64,000 nt of DNA from an uncultured Prevotellaceae bacterium (GTDB lineage Bacteria; Bacteroidota; Bacteroidia; Bacteroidales; Bacteroidaceae). Location: positions 1-64,000 of the forward strand of contig CALFJG010000020.1 in the NCBI GenBank assembly GCA_937877625.1. The letters are read 5' to 3'. Shown one piece after another: positions 24,606 through 34,535 of this stretch; position 1 is the first letter of the stretch, and the number at the start of each line of letters is the position of its first letter. The notes beneath the pieces are model-generated. The model saw nothing but the letters and a program-made list of their open reading frames with translations. It was not told the origin of the DNA and ran no database searches. Position numbers and translations under genes: made by a program.

Positions 24606-25415
24606 ATGCATACCCGAGAAGAAAAGATGCAAGCTTTCGGGCGTTTGCTTGACATTATGGACGAGCTGCGCGAGAAATGTCCGTGGGACAATAAGCAAAC
24701 CAACGAAAGCCTTCGCCCCAACACAATAGAAGAAACGTACGAACTCTGTGATGCGCTGATAAAAGATGATGCCGATAGCATTTGCGAGGAACTTGGCGAC
24801 GTAACGATGCACATGGTGTTCTATGCCCTTATCGCACAGGAGCAGGGGCGTTTCGATATGGCAGACGTGTGCCACCGCGTGTGCGATAAACTTATCTTTC
24901 GCCACCCGCACGTCTTCCCGCCAGCCAATAGCGGCGAAAAGTCCACGGCGAAGAACGTGGAGCAGGTGCTCAACCAATGGGAACAACTCAAACAGCGCGA
25001 GCACCAAGGCAAGAAAACAGTACTCGGTGGTGTGCCCGAGGCACTCCCCTCGCTTATTAAAGCTTATCGCATTCAAGACAAGGCACGCCATGTGGGTTTT
25101 GATTGGGAAGAACGCTCACAGGTGTGGCAAAAGGTGAAAGAGGAAATCAGCGAGTTTGAAGCCGAGGTGGAACGTATGGACAAGGAACGCGCCACGAGCG
25201 AGTTTGGCGACGTGCTTTTCAGCCTTATCAATGCTGCACGTCTCTACCATATCAACCCCGACAACGCCTTGGAGCATACCAACCGTAAGTTTATCCAACG
25301 CTTCAACTATCTTGAGGCCGCAGTGAAAGCACAAGGAAGAAGCCTTACCGACCTTACCCTTGCCGAGATGGATGCTATTTGGGAGAAGGCCAAAGAGACG
25401 GAAGGTGCTCTTTAA
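24606..25415 (+). CDS. mazG: Nucleoside triphosphate pyrophosphohydrolase MazG
   Basis: A 269-residue house-cleaning enzyme that hydrolyses abnormal NTPs to NMP and pyrophosphate. It has two MazG domains. The first has EKCPWDNKQT, ETYELCDAL and EELGDVTMHMVFY; the second, from about 155, has SEFEAEVERMDKE and SEFGDVLFSLINAARL. The length and domain arrangement match E. coli MazG. It lies 43 bases after the ThiE-like gene. Confidence 0.93.
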   Translation: MHTREEKMQAFGRLLDIMDELREKCPWDNKQTNESLRPNTIEETYELCDALIKDDADSICEELGDVTMHMVFYALIAQEQGRFDMADVCHRVCDKLIFRHPHVFPPANSGEKSTAKNVEQVLNQWEQLKQREHQGKKTVLGGVPEALPSLIKAYRIQDKARHVGFDWEERSQVWQKVKEEISEFEAEVERMDKERATSEFGDVLFSLINAARLYHINPDNALEHTNRKFIQRFNYLEAAVKAQGRSLTDLTLAEMDAIWEKAKETEGAL

Positions 25416-25520
25416 TTCCTGATGAACTAAAAAGCATTTGTTTTTTGCGATGCACTAAGCCGTAAATACAGTTCTTTTTGCGCTGTTACTCCATATATAT
25501 ATATAGCTCCGCCATATACT

Positions 25521-26576
25521 ATGCTTCGCCCGATAGATTTCCTGAACGCACCGTGTTTTGCTTTGTATCGTTTGCCGAACACGGGTAAGGTGTATGCGCT
25601 CAGTGCTTCCCGAGCCGATGAAGTGGTGGGCGGCATAGACAGGGTGGGGGAGCGCGAGGGCTTTTTTATTGCACCATACGACGCTGCCAAATACCCGCCT
25701 TTATTTATTCCTGCTGAGAAAAGTGCGCGTTTCAACGGGGCCACCTTGCCCAATGAGCTGAAGCAACTCAGCGGCTACGAAGAGAGCGACCGCGAACTCT
25801 ATATGAACGACTTCGCTGCGGTGCACCGCGCACTATGCCTGGGACGTGCTATGAAAATGGTGTTGGCACGCCGAGTAAGGCTGCGCTTAGTGGCTTATTC
25901 CTTGGAAATGCTGCGTGTGTTTGGTGCGGCCTGCAAACACTATCCGCACAACTACATAGCCCTTTGGCATACACCACAGACAGGCACCTGGCTTACCGCT
26001 ACGCCTGAGCTCCTGCTGTCGATGAATGGTGAAAGACGTTGCCAGACAATGGCTCTCGCCGGAACAATGCTGGGCAACAACGACAAGGCCTTGTTTCTTA
26101 GTGGGTGGTCGCGTAAAAACATAGAAGAGCAACGACTCGTACAGCAACATATTTTCCACGTGCTCGGCGATTTCGGGGTACCCTATCAAGTAGGACGCTT
26201 ACACATCGTACCCTCGGGCAACCTGCTCCATCTGCGCACCGATTTTAGCTTTCCCGCGCCGCAATCCATAGCCCTGCTTTTAGACTTGCTCCATCCCACA
26301 CCCGCCGTGTGTGGTATGCCGGTACGTTCGGCCAAGGTGTTGTGTGCGGAGTTGGAGCATATAGACCGCCTATATTATGCGGGCTACACCGGCCCCGTGG
26401 CTGCCGATGGCACGTTCTCTTTCTTCGTGACGCTCCGCTGCCTGCATGTGGTGGACCAGGGGTGCGACCTTTACGCGGGTAGTGGCATCCTCCAAGCGAG
26501 CACCGCCGATGAGGAGTGGGAGGAAACCGAGCGTAAGCTCAATGCCCTACGTGCCTTGCTGCCGCTATTTGGATAA
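25521..26576 (+). CDS. menF: Isochorismate synthase (menaquinone pathway)
   Basis: A 351-residue chorismate-binding enzyme that makes isochorismate, the first committed step to menaquinone. C-terminal landmarks are TPELLLSMNG, MALAGTMLG, HPTPAVCGMP, YYAGYTGP and AGSGILQASTADEEWEETERK. It is shorter than E. coli MenF (431), missing much of the N-terminal half, as in other Bacteroidetes. The usual EH dyad after the GTA motif reads EQRLVQQ. It lies 27 bases before menD. Confidence 0.86.
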   Translation: MLRPIDFLNAPCFALYRLPNTGKVYALSASRADEVVGGIDRVGEREGFFIAPYDAAKYPPLFIPAEKSARFNGATLPNELKQLSGYEESDRELYMNDFAAVHRALCLGRAMKMVLARRVRLRLVAYSLEMLRVFGAACKHYPHNYIALWHTPQTGTWLTATPELLLSMNGERRCQTMALAGTMLGNNDKALFLSGWSRKNIEEQRLVQQHIFHVLGDFGVPYQVGRLHIVPSGNLLHLRTDFSFPAPQSIALLLDLLHPTPAVCGMPVRSAKVLCAELEHIDRLYYAGYTGPVAADGTFSFFVTLRCLHVVDQGCDLYAGSGILQASTADEEWEETERKLNALRALLPLFG

Positions 26577-26603
26577 ACATCTTACGTAAGCCCCCGCCAA
26601 TAT

Positions 26604-28181
26604 ATGTTTTCCGCAAAGTCTTCTGTAAATCAATTGGCTGCGCTCCTCGTGGCGTATGAGGTGCGCCACGTGGTGGTGTGTCCGGGCTCGCGCAATGCGC
26701 CGTTGGTCAACGATTTCTACGAACTCTCCCTGCGTGGCGACTTATGCCTTTGGCCTGTCACCGATGAGCGTAGTGCCGCATTTGTGGCCATAGGTCTTTA
26801 TTTAGGCACACGCCGTGCTGCAGCGGTATGCGTTACGAGCGGCACGGCGTTGCTCAACACGCTGCCTGCCGTGGCAGAGGCCTACTATCGCCACGCGCCG
26901 CTGTTGATTATATCTGCCGACCGACCGCCGTGCGACATCAATCAACTTAAAGGACAAACCATACCGCAGCAAGGCGCGCTGATGCCCTATACGCCTACGT
27001 GGCAAATACCCGAAGCGGCAGGCGACGTGGGAGAACGTATATGCCGTGAGGCACTACAAGCCTTGCACGGCAACGGTGGACAACCGGTGCATATCAATGT
27101 GCCGCTGAGCGAACCACTCCATATATATAATAAGGAGGAGTTACCCTTCGCTACCATCTTCCACGAGCCACAGCCTATGCCGGTTAACTCCCTGCCCGCC
27201 GAGACATTACAGATGTTTGCTCAGGCAGAGTTGCCTGCGGTGTTTGTGGGGCAGATGGATTTCCCGCCCTCGCAGTTGCTCGGAGAACTATTTGCTGAAA
27301 ACAAACTTCTGATACTTAGTGAAGCCATAGGCTCTACTTATACCCTCGCGCTGAATGCCTATCGCGCTGCTACGTTCAGCCCACCGACACTTCTGCCCGA
27401 TGTGGTGCTACATATCGGCGGCACAGCCATAGAAAAAGATTATGCCTCGTGGCTCTTCCGTGGCGATACCCGCGTGGTGCGTATAGAACCCACCGCAGCC
27501 GAGCCCGACACGTTTGGTCAACTCTATCAGGTGGTACACTGCCTGCCCGAAAATGCCTTGAAGCAACTGCGTGCCCTTCCCTCCAATGCCAATGTGGAGT
27601 GTATCAATCAGACGATATTGTCGGCTAAGAAGACAAAAAGCGTCTCTTCCCCTTGGACCTCTCTCTTCTCTGAGTTGCTTCGGCGTGCGGATGCAACGCA
27701 AAGGCCTGTTTGTTGGCACGTGGGCAACAGCACCCCCCTGCGTCTCTGCCAAACCATCAACGGCCATTATTTCCATTGCAACAGAGGCGTGAATGGCATA
27801 GAGGGTAGCCTCAGCGTAGCGGCGGGGCATAGCCTGGTGGAGAGCGGCCTCGTTTGTTGTGTCGTGGGCGATTTGAGCTTCTTCTATGACAGCAACGCGC
27901 TGTGGAACTCCAACCTTCGTGGCAACCTGCGCGTGATGGTACTCAACGATGGCGGTGGCGGTATCTTCCAACGCCTCAAAGGGCTAAATGCCTCGACGGC
28001 TTTACCTCTGGTGGCCGCCGTCCACACCACCTCTGCCAAGGGCATTTGCCACAGTTACAAGGCTGAGTATATCGGCACTTCTGTTCACGACCGGAAAGCC
28101 CTCGCGGAGGCTCTCGAAGCCTTTTTCGCTCCTTCTGTTTCTTGTGAGCGACCGCTTGTCGTGGAGGTTTGTCTTGATTAG
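26604..28181 (+). CDS. menD: SEPHCHC synthase MenD
   Basis: A 525-residue thiamine-diphosphate enzyme that adds a 2-oxoglutarate-derived unit to isochorismate. Landmarks are VVVCPGSRNAPL near 23, RSAAFVAIGL with the acidic residue DERS before it, TSGTALLNTLPAVAEAYY, SADRPP and VVGDLSFFYDSNALW for the GDxxF TPP site near 420. Only menF and menD are here: the usual next genes (menB, menC, menE) are not in the window, and the sulfatase follows after 164 bases. Confidence 0.92.
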   Translation: MFSAKSSVNQLAALLVAYEVRHVVVCPGSRNAPLVNDFYELSLRGDLCLWPVTDERSAAFVAIGLYLGTRRAAAVCVTSGTALLNTLPAVAEAYYRHAPLLIISADRPPCDINQLKGQTIPQQGALMPYTPTWQIPEAAGDVGERICREALQALHGNGGQPVHINVPLSEPLHIYNKEELPFATIFHEPQPMPVNSLPAETLQMFAQAELPAVFVGQMDFPPSQLLGELFAENKLLILSEAIGSTYTLALNAYRAATFSPPTLLPDVVLHIGGTAIEKDYASWLFRGDTRVVRIEPTAAEPDTFGQLYQVVHCLPENALKQLRALPSNANVECINQTILSAKKTKSVSSPWTSLFSELLRRADATQRPVCWHVGNSTPLRLCQTINGHYFHCNRGVNGIEGSLSVAAGHSLVESGLVCCVVGDLSFFYDSNALWNSNLRGNLRVMVLNDGGGGIFQRLKGLNASTALPLVAAVHTTSAKGICHSYKAEYIGTSVHDRKALAEALEAFFAPSVSCERPLVVEVCLD

Positions 28182-28272
28182 CGTGGCTCGCTACTCTTTC
28201 CTACGAATGGAGATCCTCTTCTTGTTGTAGAAGAACGTGCTTTGCGTCTGGACGTAAAGAAAGTTCTTTATG

Positions 28273-28304
28273 TTTCTCCATTTTCTAATTATTAAATATC
28301 TTTG
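28273..28304 (+). promoter_or_regulatory. Promoter of the sulfatase gene
   Basis: TATCTTTG at 28297-28304 fits the -7 consensus, and TTTC at 28273-28276 is a near match to the -33 box at 20-base spacing. The leader would be about 35 bases. Confidence 0.5.
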
Positions 28305-28345
28305 TCGCGCAGACACGGTTTACACACCAATACTTATATAGCAGT

Positions 28346-31165
28346 ATGAAACTCACAACTTTTCGCACGCTGATGCTTTCCGGCGTGCTTCCCGCAACCG
28401 CTTTGGCACAGACCGTACAGCAGCCGAACATCATCTTCTTCCTCGTGGACGATATGGGCTGGAACGAGTCGAGCGTGCCGTTTTGGAGAGAGCGCGTGGC
28501 GCTCAACGACCGCTATCGCACACCGAATATGGAACGTTTGGCCAGCCTCGGTGTGAAGTTTACAAATGCCTATGCTTGTCCCGTGAGCTCACCCTCGCGC
28601 TGTTCGCTGATGAGCGGAATGAACGCCGCCCGCCACCGTGTGACAAACTGGGTGGAGGGTTATAACACCAATACCAATGCCAGTGGCGGAACACTGACGC
28701 TACCGCAGTGGAACTACAACGGCATACAACCCGCCACCACGCGCAAGGCGGTGGACAAAGTGCAGACAACGCTCGTTACGCCGCTGCCCCAACTGCTCAA
28801 AGATGCCGGCTATACCACTATCCACATCGGAAAAGGCAACTTCGGCACCGTGGGTACGAGTAGTGCCGACCCGCGCAACCTCGGCTTCACCTACCAAGTG
28901 GCAGGCAGTGCCGCCGGAGCACCGGGGAGTTATCTTGCCGCCGAAAACTACGGTAGCGGCACATACCACGTTCCCGACCTCGATGGCTACTACGAAAAAG
29001 GCACGTTCCTCACCGAGGCACTCACCATTGAGGCGGTGAGTTATCTGAACCGCGCCGTGCGAGCACACAAGCCTTTCTTCCTCTATATGTCGCAATACGC
29101 CATACATACGCCATACAACGCCGACAGCCGTTTCACCGGTAATTACGTGCAGAGCAACGGGCAGGGCGTTTACGACGAGCAGATAGGGGCCAACCTCAAT
29201 ACCAGTGAGATTAACCATGCCGCTCTTATTGAGGGAATGGACAAGAGCCTCGGCGACCTGATGGACTGGGTGGAGAGCCAAGACGACAGCATCGCTTCCA
29301 ACACCATTATTATTTTTATGAGCGACAATGGCGGTCAGGCCGTTAGTCCGCGCCAGGGACGCTTGAACCACGACCCCAACTACCCCGCACGCGGCGGTAA
29401 GGGCAGCGGCTACGATGGCGGCATCCATGAGCCGATGATGGTTTACTGGCCCGGTGTCACCGAGGGCGGCACAGAAAACCCCAACCGCGTTATCATTGAA
29501 GACTTCTATCCCACCATCCTTGCTATGGCCGGCGTTACCGACTACACCACCGTACAGACTATCGATGGCAAGGACATCACCCCGCTCTTGCTCAACCCCT
29601 CCCTGCGCCGCGACCGCCCCGTCATCACACACTATCCCAACCGTTGGGGGGAGACCGCCGACCGCGCCGAGGGCTACGGCACATATAGCGGACTGCTCAA
29701 AGGCGACTACCACCTGCTCTACTTGTGGGAGACACAGGAGCGTCGTCTCTACAATCTCAGCGACGACCCCGGCGAAGAAAATAACCTGGCCGACGCTATG
29801 CCCGAACTCTTGCAGCAAATGGCAGAGGAGCTTACCGACTCCCTCAAGGCAATGGATGCGCAGCGCCCCACCATTGCCGCCACAGGCGAAGTAGTGCCTT
29901 GGCCGTCCGAGGCCAGTGAGATAGCCGACGTGTATGCCAGTGGCGATGTTATCCCCGCAGCTAAGGTAGTGAAACTCTCCACCGCCACCGAGAAAGTATA
30001 TTACACGATACGCGACAATCGACCCACGAGTCAGGGCGGCCCCTTCTTCTGGACACAAGGTGTACACTACGACAACCCCACCATACAGTGTACCAACGAA
30101 GACTACGCCGGCACAGCCGATAGCACCAAGCAACTCTATTACTTTATGCAAGGTGCTGATGCCAAGACGTTCAACCTCTACACCTACGACGGCCAGCCCG
30201 TCAGTTACACCGAGGGCATTACGCGCACCTCTTGGAACGGCTCTACCACTACCACCGCCTCTTACCTACAGTACGGTGTGGCAGATGCCGAGGAGATGCG
30301 CCTCATCGTTACCGACTATCCTGGCTACTACGGGCTGCGTATGGCGAACGACGACCTCGTAAATGACCGTGGCACGAGCCATGGCAGCGGTGTCAATATG
30401 CAATGGGCGGTGTGGCCTTATAGCGGCAACTACACCGGCGACCCCGGCAGTCGTTACCTCTTCTCTGAGGTAGGTGTCGTTGTGCAAAAGCCCTTAGAGA
30501 CGGGCGATGTGGTAAATCCTGCCACCGTGGTGCGTCTCAGCGACGAGAACACACACTATCTCTACACCCTCCAAGACAATCGCACGCCGCCTTTCTTCTG
30601 GACACTCGGCACATACAACGAAACGCCAGCCATCCAAATCAACAACGTTGACCTCGCTGACACCGAGCAGGCTACCTCGCAGCAGTTCTACTTCGTGGCC
30701 GACCCTGCAACCGAGAACGGAGTGCTGATGTTTACCGCCGACGGCCAGCCCCTCGACCTCGTTGCCGGTACCGCCGAGACCGGCCTCGGCAATGGCTCTT
30801 TCCAAGCCGCCAACTACTTGCAATATGGCACCACGGCCACTGCCGGCACTTTCCAGATGCTTTATAGTGGCATAGAGCACTACTATGGGCTTCAAATCAA
30901 GGGCGACCTGATGTGCGACCGTGGCAGTAGCCGTGGCGATGCTGTGAATATGGCGTGGTGCGTGATGACTTACAGCGGCAACCACCTCGGCGACAAGGGA
31001 AGCCGTTACCTCTTTACCTATGTAGGCGATGTAGCCACAGGCATCAGCCCGTTGCTTCCCGCCCGGGATACTCTTATCTACTACGACCTTCAAGGGCGTC
31101 GTGTTCTTCGTCCTGTTGAAGGCGGCATATATATTGTCGGCGGAAAGAAAGTAGTGAAGAAATAA
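28346..31165 (+). CDS. Secreted Ser-type sulfatase with duplicated C-terminal module
   Basis: A 939-residue secreted sulfatase. A signal peptide (about 1-22, ending ALAQ) precedes the alkaline-phosphatase-like domain (about 25-530): FLVDDMGW for the metal, and SSPSRCSLMSG at 81-91, the sulfatase signature with Ser81 at the formylglycine position. A Ser type needs an anaerobic sulfatase maturase (anSME), not seen here. Residues about 541-710 and 728-894 are two copies of an unrecognised module sharing LQDNR/IRDNR, PFFWT, ASYLQYG/ANYLQYG and GSRYLF. The C terminus, YDLQGRRV to GIYIVGGKKVVKK, looks like a T9SS type A sorting domain. Likely acts on sulfated host glycans. Confidence 0.88.
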   Translation: MKLTTFRTLMLSGVLPATALAQTVQQPNIIFFLVDDMGWNESSVPFWRERVALNDRYRTPNMERLASLGVKFTNAYACPVSSPSRCSLMSGMNAARHRVTNWVEGYNTNTNASGGTLTLPQWNYNGIQPATTRKAVDKVQTTLVTPLPQLLKDAGYTTIHIGKGNFGTVGTSSADPRNLGFTYQVAGSAAGAPGSYLAAENYGSGTYHVPDLDGYYEKGTFLTEALTIEAVSYLNRAVRAHKPFFLYMSQYAIHTPYNADSRFTGNYVQSNGQGVYDEQIGANLNTSEINHAALIEGMDKSLGDLMDWVESQDDSIASNTIIIFMSDNGGQAVSPRQGRLNHDPNYPARGGKGSGYDGGIHEPMMVYWPGVTEGGTENPNRVIIEDFYPTILAMAGVTDYTTVQTIDGKDITPLLLNPSLRRDRPVITHYPNRWGETADRAEGYGTYSGLLKGDYHLLYLWETQERRLYNLSDDPGEENNLADAMPELLQQMAEELTDSLKAMDAQRPTIAATGEVVPWPSEASEIADVYASGDVIPAAKVVKLSTATEKVYYTIRDNRPTSQGGPFFWTQGVHYDNPTIQCTNEDYAGTADSTKQLYYFMQGADAKTFNLYTYDGQPVSYTEGITRTSWNGSTTTTASYLQYGVADAEEMRLIVTDYPGYYGLRMANDDLVNDRGTSHGSGVNMQWAVWPYSGNYTGDPGSRYLFSEVGVVVQKPLETGDVVNPATVVRLSDENTHYLYTLQDNRTPPFFWTLGTYNETPAIQINNVDLADTEQATSQQFYFVADPATENGVLMFTADGQPLDLVAGTAETGLGNGSFQAANYLQYGTTATAGTFQMLYSGIEHYYGLQIKGDLMCDRGSSRGDAVNMAWCVMTYSGNHLGDKGSRYLFTYVGDVATGISPLLPARDTLIYYDLQGRRVLRPVEGGIYIVGGKKVVKK

Positions 31166-31202
31166 GCCTCGGCCATCTTTGCCGTTTATTTGCCGTTTAG
31201 AA

Positions 31203-31248
31203 AAACAGCCGTGCCTTTTCAAAAAAAACTTGAGAGGCACGGCTGTTT
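31203..31248. terminator. Bidirectional terminator between sulfatase and der
   Basis: A 14-bp stem (31203-31216 with 31235-31248) lies between convergent genes and is flanked by A-rich and T-rich ends. On either strand it forms a strong hairpin. Confidence 0.75.
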
Positions 31249-31276
31249 GTGTATGGTGTGTCGTTGCTACGGGCGG

Positions 31277-32590
31277 CTACTTCTGACGGAAATAGATGTT
31301 GATGGGTGTGCCGTGGAAGTCCCACTTCTCGCGCATTTGGTTTTCAATAAACCGCTTGTAAGGCTCGCGGATGTACTGCGGCAGGTTGGCGTAGAACACA
31401 AAGGTAGGTATCTGTGTGTTGGGAATTTGTGAGCAGTATTTTATCTTGATGTACTTGCCTTTCATTGATGGCGGCGGCGTGGCTTCGATGATAGGCAACA
31501 TCACGGCATTGAGCTTCGAGGTGGTTACGCGCCGCTTACGGTTAAGATAGACGTTCTTCGCCGTTTCCATCACGCGATATATTCTCTGCTTGGTCACCGC
31601 GCTGACAAAGATGACGGGGAAGTCGGTGAACGGTGCTAAGCGTTGTCGGATAGTGTTTTCAAAATACTGAATGGCTGCGGGCGACTTGTCGTCGGCGATG
31701 TCCCATTTGTTGATGGCTACAACGAGCGACTTGTTGTTGCGCTGAATGATGTTGACGATATTAAGGTCTTGTGCCTCTATGCCGCGCGTGGCATCGATGA
31801 GTAGTACGCAGACGTCGCTGTTCTCTATGGCGCGTATGGCACGCATCACGCTGTAGAACTCCAAGTCTTCTTTCACCTTGTTCTTGCGGCGAATGCCTGC
31901 GGTGTCGACGAGGTAGAAGTCGAAGCCAAACTTGTCGTAGCGTGTGAGAATGCTGTCGCGTGTGGTGCCTGCGCGGTCGGTCACGATGTTGCGTTCCTCG
32001 CCAATAAAGGCATTGACGAGGCTGCTCTTCCCGGCGTTGGGGCGGCCTACGATGCTGATGCGTGGTATGCCGTCGTCTTCCGCTCCCGCCTTGGTGTCGG
32101 GGCCGAGGCGCCGGAGCACCTCGTCGAGGAAATCGCCCGTGCCGCTGCCCGTGGCGGCACTGATGGGGTAGGGGTCGCCCAGGCCGAGGCTGTAGAACTC
32201 CGCCGCGGCGTATTGGCTCATGTTGTCGTCGCACTTGTTGGCACAGAGCATCACCTTGCCACTGTTGCGGCGCAGAATGGAGGCTACTTGCTGGTCGAGG
32301 TCGGTGATGCCTGTCTTGACATCTACGAGGAAGAGTACGAGGTCGGCCTCTTCGGTGGCGAGTGTCACTTGTTTGCGGATTTCCTCCTCAAACACGTCGT
32401 CGGAGTTAACCACCCAGCCGCCGGTATCTACCACGCTGAACTCGCGCCCCGTCCATTCGGCTTTACCGTACTGGCGGTCGCGTGTGGTGCCGGCCACATC
32501 GCTGACGATGGCCTGACGCTGCCCGATAAGGCGGTTGAAGAGCGTACTCTTGCCGACGTTTGGCCGGCCTACTATGGCTACGAGGTTCAT
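31277..32590 (-). CDS. der: Ribosome biogenesis GTPase Der
   Basis: A 437-residue protein with two tandem GTPase domains and a C-terminal KH-like domain, required for 50S subunit assembly. The first G domain begins VAIVGRPNVGKST, with DTGGW and NKCD; the second (from about 178) has SIVGRPNAGKSS, DTAGIRRK and INKWD. It is 37 bases after era and last in the DUF177-rpmF-fabH-era-der run. Confidence 0.96.
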   Translation of the reverse strand: MNLVAIVGRPNVGKSTLFNRLIGQRQAIVSDVAGTTRDRQYGKAEWTGREFSVVDTGGWVVNSDDVFEEEIRKQVTLATEEADLVLFLVDVKTGITDLDQQVASILRRNSGKVMLCANKCDDNMSQYAAAEFYSLGLGDPYPISAATGSGTGDFLDEVLRRLGPDTKAGAEDDGIPRISIVGRPNAGKSSLVNAFIGEERNIVTDRAGTTRDSILTRYDKFGFDFYLVDTAGIRRKNKVKEDLEFYSVMRAIRAIENSDVCVLLIDATRGIEAQDLNIVNIIQRNNKSLVVAINKWDIADDKSPAAIQYFENTIRQRLAPFTDFPVIFVSAVTKQRIYRVMETAKNVYLNRKRRVTTSKLNAVMLPIIEATPPPSMKGKYIKIKYCSQIPNTQIPTFVFYANLPQYIREPYKRFIENQMREKWDFHGTPINIYFRQK

Positions 32591-32627
32591 TGTGATATTG
32601 TTGTTTTGCTGATTGCTCTATGTGTTT

Positions 32628-33509
32628 CTATTCTTGGTTGTATCCGAAGTTGCGTAGCTCGCGGTCGTTGTTGCGCCAGTCTTTATCTACTTTCACGTAG
32701 GTCTGGATGTTTATCTTTTTCCCAAAGAAGCGTTCCAGCGAGCGGCGTGCCTCTATGCCGAGACGTTTGAGGGCTATGCCTTTGTGTCCGATGATGATGC
32801 CTTTCTGACTCTCGCGCTCCACGTAGATTATAGCGCGAATATCGATGCGTGTGTCGGTCTCCTTAAACTCTTCCACCGCTACCTGCACGGCATAGGGTAT
32901 TTCTTTGTCGTAGTAGAGCAGTATCTTTTCGCGTACTATTTCACTGACAAAGAAGCGCGCGGGTTTGTCTGTCCACTGGTCTTTGCCAAAGTAGGGCGGG
33001 CTCTCGGGCAAAAGGGCTTTGATGCGCGACAGTATGGCTTGATTGCCAAATTTGGCTTTGGCACTGATGGGAAACACTTCTGCGCGGGGCAGTAATGCTT
33101 GCCAGCGTTTAATGAGCGTGCTGACGATGTCCTGTGTGGCGAGGTCGATTTTGTTGATGACCAACAGCACCGGCACGTCCATCTGTTGCACCTTGGCGAG
33201 GAACGTGGCGTTTTTCTCAGGCTCTTCCACCACGTCGGTGACGTAGAGCAACACGTCGGCATCTTGTAGCGCACTCTCGCTGAATTGCAGCATTGATTCC
33301 TGCAACTTATAGGCGGGTTTCACCACACCGGGCGTGTCGCTCAGTACGATTTGTGCATCGTCGGTGTTTACGATGCCCATAATGCGGTGGCGCGTGGTCT
33401 GTGCCTTGAAGGTGGCAATGCTGATGCGCTCGCCGACAAGGAGATTCATCAGTGTGCTCTTGCCCACGTTGGGGTTGCCCACGATGTTTACGAAGCCTGA
33501 CTTGTGCAT
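32628..33509 (-). CDS. era: GTPase Era
   Basis: A 293-residue GTPase that binds the 3' end of 16S rRNA during 30S maturation. G motifs are GNPNVGKST near 11, FKAQTTRHRI (switch I), DTPGV and NKID. The C-terminal KH domain has the VERESQKGIIIGHKG core with its GxxG loop at about 230-250. It begins 9 bases after the fabH stop. Confidence 0.96.
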   Translation of the reverse strand: MHKSGFVNIVGNPNVGKSTLMNLLVGERISIATFKAQTTRHRIMGIVNTDDAQIVLSDTPGVVKPAYKLQESMLQFSESALQDADVLLYVTDVVEEPEKNATFLAKVQQMDVPVLLVINKIDLATQDIVSTLIKRWQALLPRAEVFPISAKAKFGNQAILSRIKALLPESPPYFGKDQWTDKPARFFVSEIVREKILLYYDKEIPYAVQVAVEEFKETDTRIDIRAIIYVERESQKGIIIGHKGIALKRLGIEARRSLERFFGKKINIQTYVKVDKDWRNNDRELRNFGYNQE

Positions 33510-33518
33510 CTCTTTTTA

Positions 33519-34508
33519 TCAATATGCCCACTTGAGCCACGCGGCACCGTAGGTGAAACCTGCACCGAAGGCGGTGAGTACGAGGTTGTCGCCTTTCTTG
33601 AGGTTCTTTTCGTTTTCCCAGAGGGTCAATGGGATACTTGCGCCGCTGGTGTTTCCGAGGTGCTCTATGTTTACCATCACTTGCTCCATTGGCACGTCTA
33701 AGCGTGCTGCCACGGCCTCTATGATACGTATGTTGGCTTGGTGGGGCACGATGTAGGCTATGTTGTCCTTTGTTAGGCCGTTGCGCTCTACGATTTGTGC
33801 GGTGAGGTCGCTCATATTTGTCACGGCGAACTTATAAACGGTGCGTCCCTCTTGGTGGATGTAGTGCATGCGGTGGTCGATGGTGAAGTAGGAGGGTGGG
33901 CATACGCTTCCGCCGGCTTTCATACATAGGAAGGGTAGGCCTTTGCCATCGGTGCGCAGTATGGAGTCGCGCCATCCGAGGTCGTCGGTGGTGGGCTCTA
34001 CGAGCACTGCCGCTGCGCCGTCGCCAAAGAGCGGGCAGGTGGCGCGGTCGGTGTAGTCGGTGATGCTCGACATTTTCTCGGCGCAGCAAACGATTACTTT
34101 TTTGTAGCGTCCGCTTTGTATCATTGAGGCGGCCTGGTCCATAGCGAAGAGAAAGCCGCTGCACGCTCCCCACAGGTCGAAGCCAAAAGCGTTGGTGAGT
34201 CCGTAGCGCCCTATGATAAGGCTTGCGGTGTTGGGAAACTTATAGTCGGCGGTGGTGGTGGCTACGATGAGTGCATCAACACTCTCGGGGTCGGTGTCGG
34301 TGCGCTGCAGGAGTTGCTTCACGGCTTTACGGCCCAGGTAGCTCGCGCCGAGGCCTTCTTCATTGAGTATGCGGCGCTCTTTGATGCCTACACGTGTGGT
34401 AATCCACTCGTCGTTGGTGTCCACCATGCGCGAGAGTTCGTCGTTGGTAAGGACGTAGTCGGGGATATAGCCGCCGATGCCGGTAATTGCCGCGTTGATT
34501 TTTTCCAT
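33519..34508 (-). CDS. fabH: Beta-ketoacyl-ACP synthase III
   Basis: A 329-residue condensing enzyme that starts fatty-acid synthesis from acetyl-CoA (or branched acyl-CoA) and malonyl-ACP. Catalytic residues are visible: the cysteine in WGACSGFLFA, the histidine in VPHQANIRI and the asparagine in GNTSGASIP. The ATG at 34508 (MEKINAAITGIGGYIPDY) is the standard start; the frame extends to 34568 without support. It lies 132 bases after rpmF, with a hairpin in between. Confidence 0.95.
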   Translation of the reverse strand: MEKINAAITGIGGYIPDYVLTNDELSRMVDTNDEWITTRVGIKERRILNEEGLGASYLGRKAVKQLLQRTDTDPESVDALIVATTTADYKFPNTASLIIGRYGLTNAFGFDLWGACSGFLFAMDQAASMIQSGRYKKVIVCCAEKMSSITDYTDRATCPLFGDGAAAVLVEPTTDDLGWRDSILRTDGKGLPFLCMKAGGSVCPPSYFTIDHRMHYIHQEGRTVYKFAVTNMSDLTAQIVERNGLTKDNIAYIVPHQANIRIIEAVAARLDVPMEQVMVNIEHLGNTSGASIPLTLWENEKNLKKGDNLVLTAFGAGFTYGAAWLKWAY

Positions 34509-34535
34509 AAACGTTTTTAGGATTAAGAATACTGA

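Noticed and set aside
28700..30151. 483-residue open frame on the minus strand inside the sulfatase
   Set aside because: It is antisense to a gene with clear motifs; GC-rich codon use keeps the opposite strand open. It has no recognisable features.
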